Part shown: positions 21,502-32,805 of the stretch, piece after piece | How positions within the stretch are numbered: the stretch's first letter is position 1 | How the letters are laid out: every line of letters begins with the position of its first letter | DNA from: Incurvaria masculella | Lineage: Eukaryota > Arthropoda > Insecta > Lepidoptera > Incurvariidae | Direction of reading: 5' to 3' | NCBI GenBank assembly: GCA_946894095.1 | Contig: OX335645.2 | Span: 24,785,680 to 24,849,679 of the forward strand | DNA length: 64,000 nucleotides | Program-made: the position numbers and the translations under genes | Notes under the pieces: model-generated | What the model saw: only the letters and a program-made list of their open reading frames with translations | Database searches by the model: none | What the model was told of the DNA's origin: nothing

Positions 21502-21759
21502 CTGATAAGAATAATATTAAGTTTTCCTGGAATATTTTATTTTATTATTATTTTATTTTATATTAACAATATGTAACGACTAACTGGTGATAAAATAAAC
21601 AGGCACTGGCTGCGCTTATCTGTAGCAATTTGCTACTTTATACCTTTCTTCACTAAGCACAGCCACCCATACCGGTTTTTTGTAAAATGGTTGTAATATT
21701 CATCAAACCTATCAGATTATGCTTATATCAATTTTACTGTAATACTGCCGATTGTTATA

Positions 21760-22255
21760 ACTTTCGATCGAAACTTCAGCGGCTTTAGTGTACTTATGAC
21801 TAGATTGAAGTTTTTACCGGATGTAATAGTATTCACAGAAGGTTGGAACTCGCTAGGCTTCCTTGCGACACCATTGCAAGGATATACTTGCTTTACCTTA
21901 AAATCTTATTAACAAAAACGATGCCTCGTTGGAAGTTCCCAGACGCTAACTGCGTACTGATCACCATTATTGCCACTATAGGCCCCATGTTTTACAAATA
22001 CTGACCGGTTCTTAGTCTCACTTGAATCCATTCTCGCTAAATGTTCCTGCGGCCGAAATATCTTACTAGGAGATATAAATATTGATGTGAAACTTGATTG
22101 GGAAGTTCACAGCTCACGTAATACCTACCCGAAAGAAAAACTGCCTTGACCATGTGTTACTCAATACACAATGTGAGCCAAAAACAGTTAATTAATTTAA
22201 CTGCTATAATTGATCATCACTCCGTGCTGCCATATATCACTAAACCCTAAACCTA
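21760..22255 (+). mobile_element. LINE endonuclease relic
   Basis: Plus-strand frames, with several stops, read NFSGFSVLMTRLKFLPDVIV and TEGWNS, then LESILAKCSCGRNILLGDIN followed by IDVKLDWEV and a later IIDHHSVLP, the signature order of an APE-type LINE endonuclease (TE.W, GD.N, D.H). No reverse transcriptase follows. Old, 3'-truncated or recombined fragment inside the intron between exons 10 and 11. Confidence 0.65.
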
Positions 22256-22988
22256 TCTATCTCCACTTCTAAAGGAGAACGGCAAAACCAGTTTTCATGT
22301 CCCCTAACCTGTCTCATCCCGAGTCTCAATCTCAGTAATTTAGGAATTATTGCATTTCTAACATAATAGGCGGTGACGCCTGTCAAATGACAGAGCAAAA
22401 AAAAAACGACATTGTCCGAAAAGACCTTCACTGAAACGATGTGAAGGAATATTTTTTCTCGGTTTTAGCCTTCAATCGAAATTTTATGATTTTTAAATAT
22501 CACCAATTTTATCCAAAATTAACACGACGCCATGTTTTTGCTGTGTTCGCCGGCGTGGTCGGCTTACCAACTATGATGCGGGAACGGCATGAGAAGTGAG
22601 TACAATTTCGTCCATAGTTGCATCCTGAACGAATACTAAATATATAAAGATCGCGAAAGTATAAACGTTATTTTTCTCTCGACAGCCAAATAACAAGCGT
22701 CAAGGAACGGACACCCTGCGGTTCCTGGCTGCAGTTGTCAGCTTCAGTTTTCTCATTCTTCTTTTCTAGACTCATGAGTTTCCACGTTTCTCACAAATAA
22801 CTTCTCTTTGATCTTTTACAACCAACATACTGCCGCGTGCCACACCTGCCGCGCCGCCGGTGGAAAATGTAGATTAGTAGTCAAAATGGTTAGGGAACAC
22901 TGAGCCGAAAATAAATGACCGATGATCAGGAATTTCATCACAATCATCAACATCTAGGTAGAATGCTTAATAACCAGTTAAGACTTAC

Positions 22989-23124
22989 TTACCGATTCGA
23001 TATGTTTTTCTTGACACTCATCAACTTCTTTCTTTAGCTTGACATTTTCACCTGCAAGCCTCTTAATATCTTTACAAATGTGTTCAATTTCGTCTTTAAA
23101 ATTGTTTTGCGGTGACACTGTGTC
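22989..23124 (-). CDS. Large coiled-coil gene, exon 10
   Basis: Acceptor at 23,125 (TTTAG|GACACAG), phase 0. It reads DTVSPQNNFKDEIEHICKDI and on to KLKKEVDECQEKHIES, clear heptad coiled coil. The donor lies in GTAAGTAAGT: cutting at the first GT ends in phase 0, at the second leaves one base. Only the second (low edge 22,989) fits the phase of exons 11 and 12, both of which start with two bases. Because both downstream exons accept the same phase, skipping of exon 11 would need its own check: exon 10 to 12 is also in frame. Confidence 0.8.
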
Positions 23125-23171
23125 CTAAATGAAAAAAGAGGGTAAAATTATATGATTGATTTATGTTTTAA

Positions 23172-23560
23172 CTAGCTGCGGTACCCGGCTCCGCTCGGGT
23201 TAGTGTCGTTTTGGATTATGTCGGGCTGAATTATTTCCTGGAAGATTTGGTGCAAAAAGTTGGTCCACGACAGTGTATCCTCTACCACATTGAATCAAAT
23301 CAGGTTGAGCCGAAATAGTGGGAGCCATTTTTTTCGATAAGAAACCTCTAATAATTTCCCATATTTTTGAAGATTGTTTTTTTAAAGTATGTGTCGCCAG
23401 AACCTCTTTGCACTGGCACTGATACATTGAAATGGATGTTAAACACGTACAATTTTCATTGCCACTTTAATATTTTTTCCTTCAATGAGATGGTATACAC
23501 CAACCTAGGTGGGATCAAACCTGGCGTTCAAATAAAATCATTCGGTTAGTATCAATTTCG
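23172..23560 (-). mobile_element. Helitron 3' fragment
   Basis: On the minus strand the segment ends ...CGGAGCCGGGTACCGCAGCTAG followed by T, the same terminus as the Helitron ending at 45,891, with the short CCGAGCGGAGCCGG-type hairpin before CTAG. The sequence inward (GGAAATAATTCAG; CAGTGCCAGTGCAAAGAGGT) also matches the 3' region of that Helitron. The 5' end is missing, so it is a truncated relic. Confidence 0.8.
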
Positions 23561-23726
23561 TTATATCATACAACATTGAACCAGAATATACTGGTACCAG
23601 CCATGCCAATGTAATATATTTTAGTGCCCAAAATATTTATTTTATTTGACACCTCACATTCCGAACATTTAATAATAAACACGATCAGAAATAAATAAAT
23701 CATTGATATTAAAAAAATATTCTTAC

Positions 23727-24967
23727 CACTGCTCTTGCTTGAATCAAAGAGATTTCTAATTCTTCACAACGCTTTTCTAAAATGGTTTTTATTTTTTCAA
23801 GTTCCATTTTTGAATGGCGATATTGGTTTAATTTGATGGCTTTAGCTTTTAATTCGAATTTATATGCATTTATGTTTCTGAAAATATTACTGAATTCTTC
23901 TTCAACTGTCTCAAAACTCATTATAATTTCAGCTTTCAAATCTGTAACTTCTTGAAGAACATCTTCACTTTCCACTTTAATCTTAACCAACTCCTCGTCT
24001 AAATGCTTAATCAACATATTTTCGTGCTTTTGTTTTGAAATTAACTGGGCAATGATTGAGTCTTTTTCGAGAATGATATTTTTCTGGGTTTGAATAACAT
24101 TGGAGTTTTCATTATGCTCTTTACTGAGTTTTAAAGTAGTTTCTTCTTGTGTCCGGCCATTTATTTGAGAATCGTACGATATTTTCAGCTTGGTTAGGTT
24201 TGATTTAATTGTTTGGTTATCTTCATCTTTTTTCCGTATATAACGATTATTATTTATTATTTCTTCCGATTGTTTATTGAGTTTATCAATAAGATTTTTT
24301 TTATCATATTCCAAACTAGAATAATAACTGTAAAATAATTGATATTTTTCTATTAAACTTTCAAATCCTGATAATGTTTCGAAGATTTCATTGATTTTAC
24401 AATCGATAGATGTCGATAGGTTTAATTTCATAACTTTATTTTCTTCGATGTCTTTACCTAATGGTGAGCTATCATATACTTCATTTTTATTTAGAATCGA
24501 GATACGTTTAAATAGGTCCTCGAAAGTGTTTCGTAATTTGCTGAGTTCTGCAGTTTTTGATGTCAATTTAGATCGTAAAATATCATTTTCATTTTCGAGA
24601 GCGCTACAGGATTGTTTTATAACGATCGATTCTTTGCTCAATTGGTCGCAAAGGTTAACTTTATCTGATAATATTTCATTCTGAAATATAAGTGATTCCT
24701 GTGATGATTTTATGTTTCTATTATTTTTTGCATAGCTTGAGATAACATTTTGTAGTTCTTTGATTTTATTCTTTAATATTTCATTTTGTTCCACGGATTT
24801 GTCGACATTTTTAATTAACATGTTAATGTATTCAATTTTTTCATCTAATTTATAATGTAAGTCTTTAACCATTAAACTTTTCTGTTTTAAATCAACGGCA
24901 AGAGAGATACTTTTTTCTTGGCTTTCTTCAAAATTTGTATTGAATTTTATAAGTTCCTCATAGCTGC
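23727..24967 (-). CDS. Large coiled-coil gene, exon 9
   Basis: 1,241 nt; acceptor TTTTTTACAG|GC with two leading bases that complete an AGC codon from exon 8, donor GCAGTG|GTAAGA in phase 0. It encodes 413 residues of almost continuous coiled coil rich in Lys, Glu, Asn, Ile and Leu (for example DEKIEYINMLIKNVDKS, KLRNTFEDLFKRISIL, AIKLNQYRHSKMELEKI). One hydroxyl/Asn-rich break occurs near the middle. No known catalytic motif. Confidence 0.85.
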
Positions 24968-25211
24968 CTGTAAAAAATGTTAAATTATTGTTAAGTCAAG
25001 TTTGTTATTTGAAAAAAAAATAAATTAGATACAATCAGAACGCAAATGAAAAGAAAATGTTATTTAATTTCGGAACTTGGTCTACATTGGACCTTAATCT
25101 TGACATTAAATACAAGGGGTTATTTCTATGATGCACATCTACGCAGTACTACCTTTGTCCCGTCGTGCAAGAGTCTGATGGTGTCCTGCTTGGAGCGCTA
25201 GATTCCTGAAG

Positions 25212-26000
25212 GTGCGGCTGGAGAGAGCTGGTAAGTGGGCTCAAATCTATACAGTCCACTATTTCCGCTACAAATTAGGTTTTATTACATCTACAATGTT
25301 ACATAGCCTGTACTGTAACACACGTTACTTTATTAATTTTAATATTTATGCATTATTAATATTTTTATGTCATATTCTTCTTGACTACGCTTACGGTAGC
25401 CTTCCGAACAATGTCAGTACCTATGCCTACTCACAATGGACATTTATATTTATCTACATAATAGAAACATACACGTTTCAAGGGCACCAACCGTCGAAAC
25501 CTTCTAGAAACAAAACAACAATCTACGAATATTGGTACCGTCTCTTTCTGCTACTCAGAAATTCAAGGATGCTGTCTCCTTCATGGCAAACTTCGCGCGC
25601 GCCTAGCGAAAATCAGGTGACATGACAGAGCCAATGGGAGAGCGCCACGACAGGCAGCCATCTTGTTGTTGGCGCGCCCCGGCGCGAGCGAATCTCGCCG
25701 CGACAGACCGCCCATTGCCGGCAGTGGCGCCAGTCGCGTCCCGGGGTCTCGCCGTCGCCGCTATCGGGCTGGCTCGGTTGAGCACTACCGCACCCTTTCG
25801 TCTCTTCGAAGCCCACCCCGTACTCCTTAGAGCTCTAAGGAGCACCACCAATTTCAAAATTAATGTGAGGAGAAGATTTGTTAAACCCCATCAGAAATTC
25901 AATCTTCTACCGCTGCTCTTAGAGACGGTACGATTTAAAGCTAGCTGAATGTATCCAATGGCCTTCCATAATCTGTTTTGATGATTTTCAGCAATGGTAA
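25212..26000. other. Intron segment with GC-rich block and 20-bp palindrome
   Basis: A CpG-rich block at 25,600-25,810 carries opposing short frames and no recognisable product. At 25,823-25,842 lies the perfect palindrome CTCCTTAGAGCTCTAAGGAG. It may be a TE fragment; nothing else identified. Confidence 0.5.
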
Positions 26001-26184
26001 AACAGTCGGTAGTGTTAACATAAACCTTTCGACTTGTCCGTTAGCACGGCTTTCACCGCTTGGCATTTCGTGTAGGTTAATAGTGTACGTATTTCATAAG
26101 TCACAAAATTCATTTGCAGTAGGTAGATGAGGTGGGTAGGAGTAGGAGTTTTACCGTATAAGCAGATCTCATGTTAGCTTCTAG

Positions 26185-26450
26185 TGTGCACACGAAGGGT
26201 TCCGTACTATCGTATGAGATTTAAAACAAAAAAAAAGTTTTTTTTAGGGGCCTAATTTGTTCATTCTACCCATTTTTTGTTATAGCAGCAAAATCAATAC
26301 ACACTCTGTGTGCCTTTCAGCTGACTAACTTTTACGGTTCATGAAATACAGCCCTGTGACAGAAGGACGGACGGACGGACGGGCGGACGGACGGAGAGCG
26401 GACGCTTAGTAATAGGGTTCCGTTGGCACCCTTTGGAAAATAAACCCTAA
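26185..26450 (+). mobile_element. GGCCAAGTGCGAGTC-family dispersed repeat, head-truncated copy
   Basis: Contains the ordered landmarks of the family: ACGAAGGGTTCCGTACTA, TTGTTATAGCAGCAAAATC, TTCATGAAATACAGCCCTGT, a (GGAC)n run and TAATAGGGTTCCGTTGGCAC. Other copies or pieces lie at 31,856-31,893 (-), 38,818-39,045, 52,298-52,370 and, tail only, 15,255-15,295. I recall this as a widespread non-coding lepidopteran repeat, class uncertain. Confidence 0.8.
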
Positions 26451-27151
26451 AAAGTTGCCCTCAACGATTTAATTTTGGAGTTATTTACCATTTTATGATA
26501 TTGGCACCGAATCTCAAACTACGTATTTAATTGAGTCATATAAAAAAAAATCTATTAGGTACATTAAACATTGTCTGTTAAAATAGCAAGCTTTGTACTC
26601 TACATTAAAACTACAACTAGTTAATTGCTGAAATAATGGAATAAAATATCAAAAAATGTGATATGTATGCATGATAAATCGACCGTGCAGCAATGACACA
26701 TTAATAAAGGGAAATAAATAAACAAAAGACCCTTCCGCGCGCCCAAGAATACCCAATATAGTTACTGATAAGCACATTTATAATTCACACGTCCTATAAT
26801 TCCTTTCATTCAGTGTAATTTCTGTAAATATTATTATAAGGGCTGATTTTTCAATAGTCCGATAAACAGTCATATAACTATTCGACGGATTTATTTACGC
26901 TTCTGCTTACCCATCCGATATAGTAAGTCCATGTATTTATTAGTAAAATTATAGTCGGATAATATATAAGATATAATTTTCCGGAAATGTCTATCCGTCT
27001 TTTGACAAACGTGAATTTGTACTATCAGTCCGAAAGGTACTATCTCAGGATTTAAAAAATCGGCCCTAAGTATAGGAATATTTGTTAATATCATTAGAAG
27101 AGGAAAACGAAAAGAAATGTTTTCACTTATTTTCCTCTACAAGTAACATAC

Positions 27152-27338
27152 TTTTCCAGTAAAGAAGGTCTTGCTGAAGTGCATCCAGATCGTTTGACTT
27201 CTTGTCTACAGCTTCTTGAAGACGTTGCTCGTCTTCTTCCTTAGCTATTATTATTTCTCTTAGATTAATCAGTTGACTCTTCATTTCTTCAAATTTGTTA
27301 AAATGTTCAGCTGCTCCTTGGCCAGATCCATGATGATT
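27152..27338 (-). CDS. Large coiled-coil gene, exon 8
   Basis: 187 nt, acceptor TTACATAG|AATCAT in phase 0, donor AAAA|GTATGT leaving one base. Reads NHHGSGQGAAEHFNKFEEMK, then coiled coil through INLREIIIAKEEDEQRLQEA and DLDALQQDLLYWK. Both junction phases fit exons 7 and 9. Too short to be noticed as an open frame, but splice sites and heptads make it convincing. Confidence 0.8.
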
Positions 27339-27739
27339 CTATGTAATTAAAATAAGACTTATCATATGCATAGTATTTACTTCTAAGTTTGACATGTTAT
27401 AATATTTTATGTTATCATTTCGAAAAAAAAAAAATTGCATTACCTAATATTGTATGTCATAAGGTGAAATTCTTCTACTGAACTTTAATTTTTGGTAGAA
27501 CAGTTAAAGGAAAAGAACAAAAACAATGTAAACCGCAATCATGAATATAGTAAGTTAAAAATCTAAACAACTTTAAAAATCAAAGTTGGAAGGATAACCA
27601 AGCAGGCAATAATATGTTACTTTTTATATTTATTATGTTATTAAATGCCTCAATAAAATAAAACTACACGCAAATCTTGTGATTCGAGCCTGGATTAATC
27701 CTCTCATCACAATAATAGTTGAGCAATTTTTCCAATACT

Positions 27740-27790
27740 ATTTAAAAGCATGTGTCGCAAGAACCTTCCCCACTGGCGCTGTAACATATA
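27740..27790 (-). mobile_element. Helitron 3'-region fragment interrupted by the Tc1/mariner insertion
   Basis: On the minus strand CAGCGCCAGT...TTCTTGCGACACATGCTT matches the Helitron 3' region at 45,645-45,690. The match stops exactly where the TA target of the element at 27,791 begins, so the DNA transposon inserted into an older Helitron relic. Confidence 0.55.
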
Positions 27791-29693
27791 CAGGGTGTCC
27801 CGTAAGTAGTGGATCAAACGAATAGTGGGGATAGAAGAGATCAGTGCCTATCAGAAACACCTACTTTAGATTCTAAGTCATTCCTAGTTTAGAAGTAATT
27901 AATTTATTTCTGATTATTTTTAAATTTTCAGAATGTAAAATAAAAAAAATATGTTTAAAAAATGTTCATAACTTTTTCTAATTTTTATTTAAATTTATTG
28001 TTGCCGAATATCTTACCTTTTTAATAAAAATACATTTGCATCTAACTAATACATTATTTTAAATTTTAAATATGTTTTTCGTAAAAAGTTTCAAATTTCA
28101 ATAAATTCAACGCTAATTCCAACATTCCTGGTGCAAAAAAAATGTACTACCAAAAGTTTGCCCATAATATCAAAAACTTGTACATTTTATTGCGCTTCTA
28201 AAAAAGTATAATACCATTTTACTTTCATTTAAAAAAATATTTTTTTCAAGTGAAGAACCGAAATGAGTGGTAATTTTCGAAATATCTGACTGCACAATAT
28301 TCTAAGAAATATTAATATTGTTTATCAGACACTTATTGTATGCTTGATGATAGTTCTGAAAATATTTAAAATACTGGTATTTGTGTAAAAACAAATTTTT
28401 ACATGACAATCGACCATTATTTTGCCTGCAATTAAAATTAAATAGATTTTGTTAGTTCAAAATTTCAAATGGATTTTATTATGAATAAAAACAAAAATGC
28501 CTGTTCTCTAATCCATTTATTCATCGACTACAACTAGTGCTCAAAATTTCTCCCACCAACCCGAATGCACAACCGACATCTTCTAATAAAATTTATTCTC
28601 AATCTTCTCAGCGCACGATGGTTATTTTTTACGATACCAGCTGTTGCTTGTAATTTTTGTCGTAACTCTAGCTCATTGAAATTTTCCTTTTCATACACTG
28701 CTTCTTTAAAATATCCCCACAGGAAATAATCTAATGGGTTCAGATCCGGTGAGCGCGGTGGCCAGTGTAAAGTTCCTCCCCTCCCAATCCATCGATTGGG
28801 GTATGTCTGATTACGATATTCTCTTACAATGCGCGAATTATGAGCGGGAGCTCCGTCATGCTGCAGCCACATTCTATCTTGGATATCTTGGGGAACATCT
28901 TGTAGAAGTCCAACTAAATCATTTCGAAGGGAATGAATTTTGAGCACTTGTTGTAGTCGATGAATAAATGGATTAGAGAACAGGCATTTTTGTTTTTATT
29001 CATAATAAAATCCATTTGAAATTTTGAACTAACAAAATCTATTTAATTTTAATTGCAGGCAAAATAATGGTCGATTGTCATGTAAAAATTAGTTTTTACA
29101 CAAATACCAGTATTTTAAATATTTTCAGAACTATCATCAAGCATACAATAAGTGTCTGATAAACAATATTAATATTTCTTAGAATATTGTGCAGTCAGAT
29201 ATTTCGAAAATTACCACTCATTTCGGTTCTTCACTTGAAAAAAATACTTTTTTAAATGAAAGTAAAATGGTATTATACTTTTTTAGAAGCGCAATAAAGT
29301 GTACAAGTTTTTGATATTATGGGCAAACTTTTGGTAGTACATTTTTTTTGCACCAGGAATGTTGGAATTAGCGTTGAATTTATTGAAATTTGAACCTTTT
29401 TACGAAAAACATATTTAAAATTTAAAATAATGTATTAGTTAGATGCAAATGAATTTTTATTAAAAAGGTAAGATATTCGGCAACAATAAATTTAAATAAA
29501 AATTAGAAAAAGTTATGAACTTTTTTTAAACATATTTTTTTTATTTTACATTCTGAAACTTTAAAAATAATCAGAAATAAATTAATTACTTCTAAACTAG
29601 GAATGACTTAGAATCTAAAGTAGGTGTTTCTGATAGGCACTGACCTCTTCTATCCCCACTATTCGTTTGATCCACTACTTACGGGACACCCTG
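27791..29693. mobile_element. Tc1/mariner-superfamily element with 758-bp inverted arms
   Basis: Begins CAGGGTGTCCCGTAAGTAG after a TA (27,789-27,790) and ends with its reverse complement before a TA (29,694-29,695), the TA duplication of Tc1/mariner transposons. The inverted similarity runs about 758 bp inward on both sides (to about 28,548 and from about 28,936), leaving only about 390 bp of unique centre with a transposase fragment. Normal family TIRs are far shorter, so the arms probably arose by duplication-inversion of one flank. Confidence 0.9.
28534..28947 (-). pseudogene. Truncated mariner-like transposase, C-terminal 137 codons
   Basis: Reads WLQHDGAPAHNSRIVREYRN and LHWPPRSPDLNPLDYFLWG, the second and third acidic motifs of a DDE/D transposase with 36 residues between the two aspartates. 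The N-terminal DNA-binding domain and first catalytic Asp are missing, so it cannot transpose. The frame starts in the right arm and stops in the left arm. The enzyme family cuts and pastes DNA at TA sites in the nucleus. Confidence 0.85.
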
Positions 29694-30168
29694 TATATAG
29701 GATAGGAATCTAACACAATGTAATCTATTTAAAATAACTTGGCCTCGTCAATAGAGCAGAGTTGAGTAGGTTTCGTCTTTTTGGTCTCCTAAATTAGCCT
29801 ACAAGAATGTAATGCCATATTGTACGAAGTTACATACTTCCGCCTGGTCAGAACGGGACTAATATATCGTCAGGTGGCTTGTTTTAATTAGTTAAGAATG
29901 CAGTTCTAATAATAATTAACCAAGCTCTTTCTTTTGGTAAAACCTATCACCTTTTTGATAGGTACTAATTGTTAATCAATAAAACATTTTATGCACATTT
30001 TTAATCAGAATTATCTCATTCGTTCTCATTATCGCGTCCTGATAACATCATACCATGAGGCAGACTTTTTAAAAAAGTGTGGTATATTCTTGGGATAATA
30101 CCATTTCACACAAATTGTTCAGGTCTTGAACTTATTGTCAGAAGTTTTACAGCAAGCTGTTATTACTC

Positions 30169-31516
30169 TCAAGTTAACTCTCTACTTTCGAGATCGTACT
30201 TATAATCGATGGTGTTGTGATCTTCATTATTAACGCGAACCTCTCGAATTCGATTCCAGAACATTTTGGCTTGTTTTGTATTCTTTGTCCAGTTTTTATT
30301 TAGAAGAAGCTTCTTAAAATTGTAAAAATCATTCACCTCCAATTCTCTCACGAAGTCAGGGTTTTCCAAAATTTTTGCCCAGCGAATCGAGAAGATCGAG
30401 AAACATTCTGACGTATAAATAATTTTAGAGGTACTAGCTCTCTATGACGGCTTGATCACTATTTCTATGCTATTTCTTACGTTCTGGTTGTATCCTTTTT
30501 CAAGAAACCGATGAACAATACGTCGGCGGATTGTCTCGTTACGCACCATATCCCGTAGCGATATTCCCAGCATGGCTCGCTCCATTGCTCGCTGGACAAC
30601 TTTCAACCTTTGGACAACGGCGACCGTCAGAGTCCACGTTTCACACCCGTACGTCATAACCGGGAGGACGCAATGGTCATATATTCGGGTCTTTAAATTT
30701 TGCGGAAGTTCAGACCTCAGAGCGAACTTAAGCTTTCCGAAGGCAGCCCAACCCAGTTGAATCCGTCGCTCAACCTCCCTAAACAGTCCTTGTCTACCAA
30801 GCCGCAGGGTTTGACCGAGATATACGTACTCTTCAACCTATTCGATCACTTCTCCGTCGATAACGATTTGTCCTCCCGTCATACCCTCGGTCGCCATGAC
30901 CTTGGTTTTGTCCCGGTTCATCATCGTCCGTAACGAGACAATCCGCCGACGTACCAAAGTAGTCGATATAGGACACCGGGTGGCTAAGCTCAAATGGCAG
31001 TGGGCTGGTCACGTCAGCCGAAGAGACGACGACAGTTGGAGTAACCGTGTCCTACACTGGCGGCCGTGGACAGGCAAACGGAGTGTGGGAAGAGCACCCG
31101 CCAGGTGGGAAGACGACATCAAGTGCGTCGGCGGAAAGCAGTGGTTCCATACCGCTGAGGGCCGGGAGGACTGGAGAAGGATTGGAGAGGCATATGTCCA
31201 GCAGTGGACGCAAACACGCTGACTGACTGATGAACAATTGTAATTCCGACTCTCTTGGTGCATATTGATACAAGGAAAATACAATTCGATTGCGATTTTG
31301 ATCGGGACAGTTGTCGGACCAAAAACTAAATTATATTGCTCCTTTGGGGACATGTTCATCTAGTAAACAATTTGATACTTTATTCGCTCCTCGTTTTGCC
31401 AACCCTTTGTGCCATACGTAGCAGGTTGCTTCTTTCTTATCCATGTTGTAGACTGTAAAGTTAAAATGAGATAAATATCTCATATAAAAGAAAATTCTGA
31501 CTTGTGTGTGGGGCAT
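30169..31516 (-). pseudogene. Decayed member of a multicopy transposase-like insect family, split by an RTE insertion
   Basis: Minus-strand pieces 31516-31239 (CYVWHKGLAKRGANKVSNCL, then stop, then WSDNCPDQNRNRIVFSLYQY) and 30509-30169 (HRFLEKGYNQNVRNSIE, later KNTKQAKMFWNRIREVRV). The order SDNCxxQNRN ... FLEKGHTQN is that of a large uncharacterised insect family with transposase-like features (from memory, unnamed). In-frame stops and a frameshift show it is dead. The RTE element at 30,520-31,228 interrupts it, with a 10-bp target duplication on both sides. Confidence 0.6.
30520..31228. mobile_element. RTE LINE insertion with internal inversion, 10-bp target duplication
   Basis: Flanked by GATGAACAAT at 30,510-30,519 and 31,229-31,238. 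The right part (30,928-31,228) is the sense 3' end with RTE motifs (AKLKWQWAGHVSRRD, RSVGRAPARW, EAYVQQWTQTR) and a (GACT)n tail. The left part (30,520-30,927) is the adjacent 5' portion in reverse orientation (YGCETWTLTVAVVQRLK, RAMERAMLGISLRDMVRN). A 25-bp stretch from CGTAACGAGA to CGACGTA is present in both parts. This is the structure produced by twin priming. Confidence 0.9.
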
Positions 31517-31855
31517 GATAGCACTTTTCGAAAGTCGAATGTCGCGGCTACTGTGGAACCCGATGAGGAGACTGCATCACATTTATCAGATGATTTAAGC
31601 GAGCAAACTATCTTTTTATTTTCCAAATGTTCTGAAAAGCAGACTCTTTCTTCCTCTGCAGGATTATTTTGGTTTTTTATGCGTAACAGGCATCGAACTG
31701 GGCTTATTTGGGATCAAGAAATGACAGGTTAAGGTTTTCATAGACAATTTCACGATAATGAAGAAGAGTCGACGCTTGTGTAGTATATTATATATTTAGA
31801 TCACACTATTCACGATACATTTTAAACATTTTGGCTTTTGTGAGATTACTGTCAA

Positions 31856-31893
31856 TGTGTTTCGAGTCCGACTCGCACTTGGCCGGTTTTTTA
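31856..31893 (-). repeat. GGCCAAGTGCGAGTC-family head fragment
   Basis: The minus strand reads ACCGGCCAAGTGCGAGTCGG and on to ACTCG, the first about 30 bp of the family whose longer copies are at 26.2 and 38.8 kb. Confidence 0.75.
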
Positions 31894-31899
31894 TGGTAA

Positions 31900-32140
31900 G
31901 TATAACCTGGATCGACATCCAGGATTGGCTCCATACAAAGGAACTCTTCAACGGTCAACAGCACAGACACGATATTTTCTACGCGCATTCAATTATGATA
32001 ACCAATTATAAGCGTCATCATAACATGTTATTCTGCACTCGAGGTTGGCTCCAAATGTGGGAACTCCTCAACGGTCAACAGCACATAAACGAAATTTTAT
32101 ATACGTATTCAATTACGATAACCCATTCTAAGCCCCGATT
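31900..32140 (+). repeat. Two tandem copies of a unit of about 130 bp
   Basis: Near 31,910-32,010 and 32,038-32,135 the blocks GGTTGGCTCCA/GATTGGCTCCA, AACTCxTCAACGGTCAACAG and CACAxAxACGA recur at about 130-bp spacing. A third copy is at 38,158-38,230, beyond the LTR element, so the element inserted into an array of at least three units. Confidence 0.75.
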
Positions 32141-32242
32141 ACACGAAGAGACGGCCGAGTTAATCAATGTTCAAACACGTCACTTTTAGTGAACCGCATG
32201 GAGTTCCTTTCATACTGTCCATACAAAGTGACGTGTTTAAAC

Positions 32243-32246
32243 GTAC
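32243..32246. other. Target-site duplication GTAC, left
   Basis: GTAC immediately before the 5' LTR, identical to 38,085-38,088 after the 3' LTR. Confidence 0.9.
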
Positions 32247-32779
32247 TGTTACGAGCGCGCCCCGCTGCGAAGACATAGCGCTGATACACTACCAAAGTGC
32301 GCCAAATGGTTCCTTCGAATTTCAGTAGATGGCGCTACTTGTCTTATTGCATTGCGCAGGCTATCGCATCACTGTCGTCCCATATAAAGTGACGCCTCGT
32401 CCAGCTGACTTCAGAAACAAATCTCGGACATTCTAGTAATGTCTCGAGGGAGATTGTTCTCGACTGCTGCCCTACATGGGCGCCTAGAAATCGGTGGAGT
32501 GTTCTGGAAAGAAGCTCCACCGATATAAAAGGCGGCCCAAGGCGCTGAGGGCGGCAGTCTATTTTTGGAAGCGAAGTGAGCGACAACAAGCGATATAGAA
32601 GTGCAGTGAACTAGCTCTGAAGTGAATCAGTGAAGTGAGTGATATAGTTTGTAAATTAGTGTTTGAATTAACCTAGTGTGAAATTGTATTTGTGAGTTTG
32701 CTTGTGAATTATTTGAAATAAAGGAAGAGTGTTGAGTATTGGTGTTTTCTTCTCTAATCTGCACCCTACCAGCGTAACA
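32247..32779 (+). repeat. 5' LTR, 533 bp
   Basis: TG...CA ends. It contains a TATA box, an initiator and AATAAA at 32,717-32,722, giving U3 of about 309 bp and R/U5 after 32,556. It carries GTAGATGGCGCTAC at 32,325-32,338, which is inverted in the 3' LTR, and lacks the 150-bp segment of that LTR. Confidence 0.95.
32524..32556 (+). promoter_or_regulatory. LTR promoter: TATA box and initiator
   Basis: TATAAAA at 32,524-32,530 and an initiator-like GCAGTCT with its A at 32,556, 32 bp downstream. It defines the likely U3/R border of the retrotransposon transcript. Confidence 0.7.
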
Positions 32780-32780
32780 A

Positions 32781-32798
32781 TTGGTGTCAGAAGCGGGG
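32781..32798 (+). other. Primer-binding site
   Basis: TTGGTGTCAGAAGCGGGG directly follows the 5' LTR. It starts with TGG, complementary to the CCA end of a tRNA, and the rest fits the 3' acceptor arm of tRNA-Leu as I recall it. Confidence 0.7.
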
Positions 32799-32805
32799 AT
32801 TAGAG

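Noticed and set aside
22989..22992. First of two overlapping donors of exon 10 (TCG|GTAAGT)
   Set aside because: It would leave phase 0, which does not fit exons 11 or 12; the second donor four bases on does.
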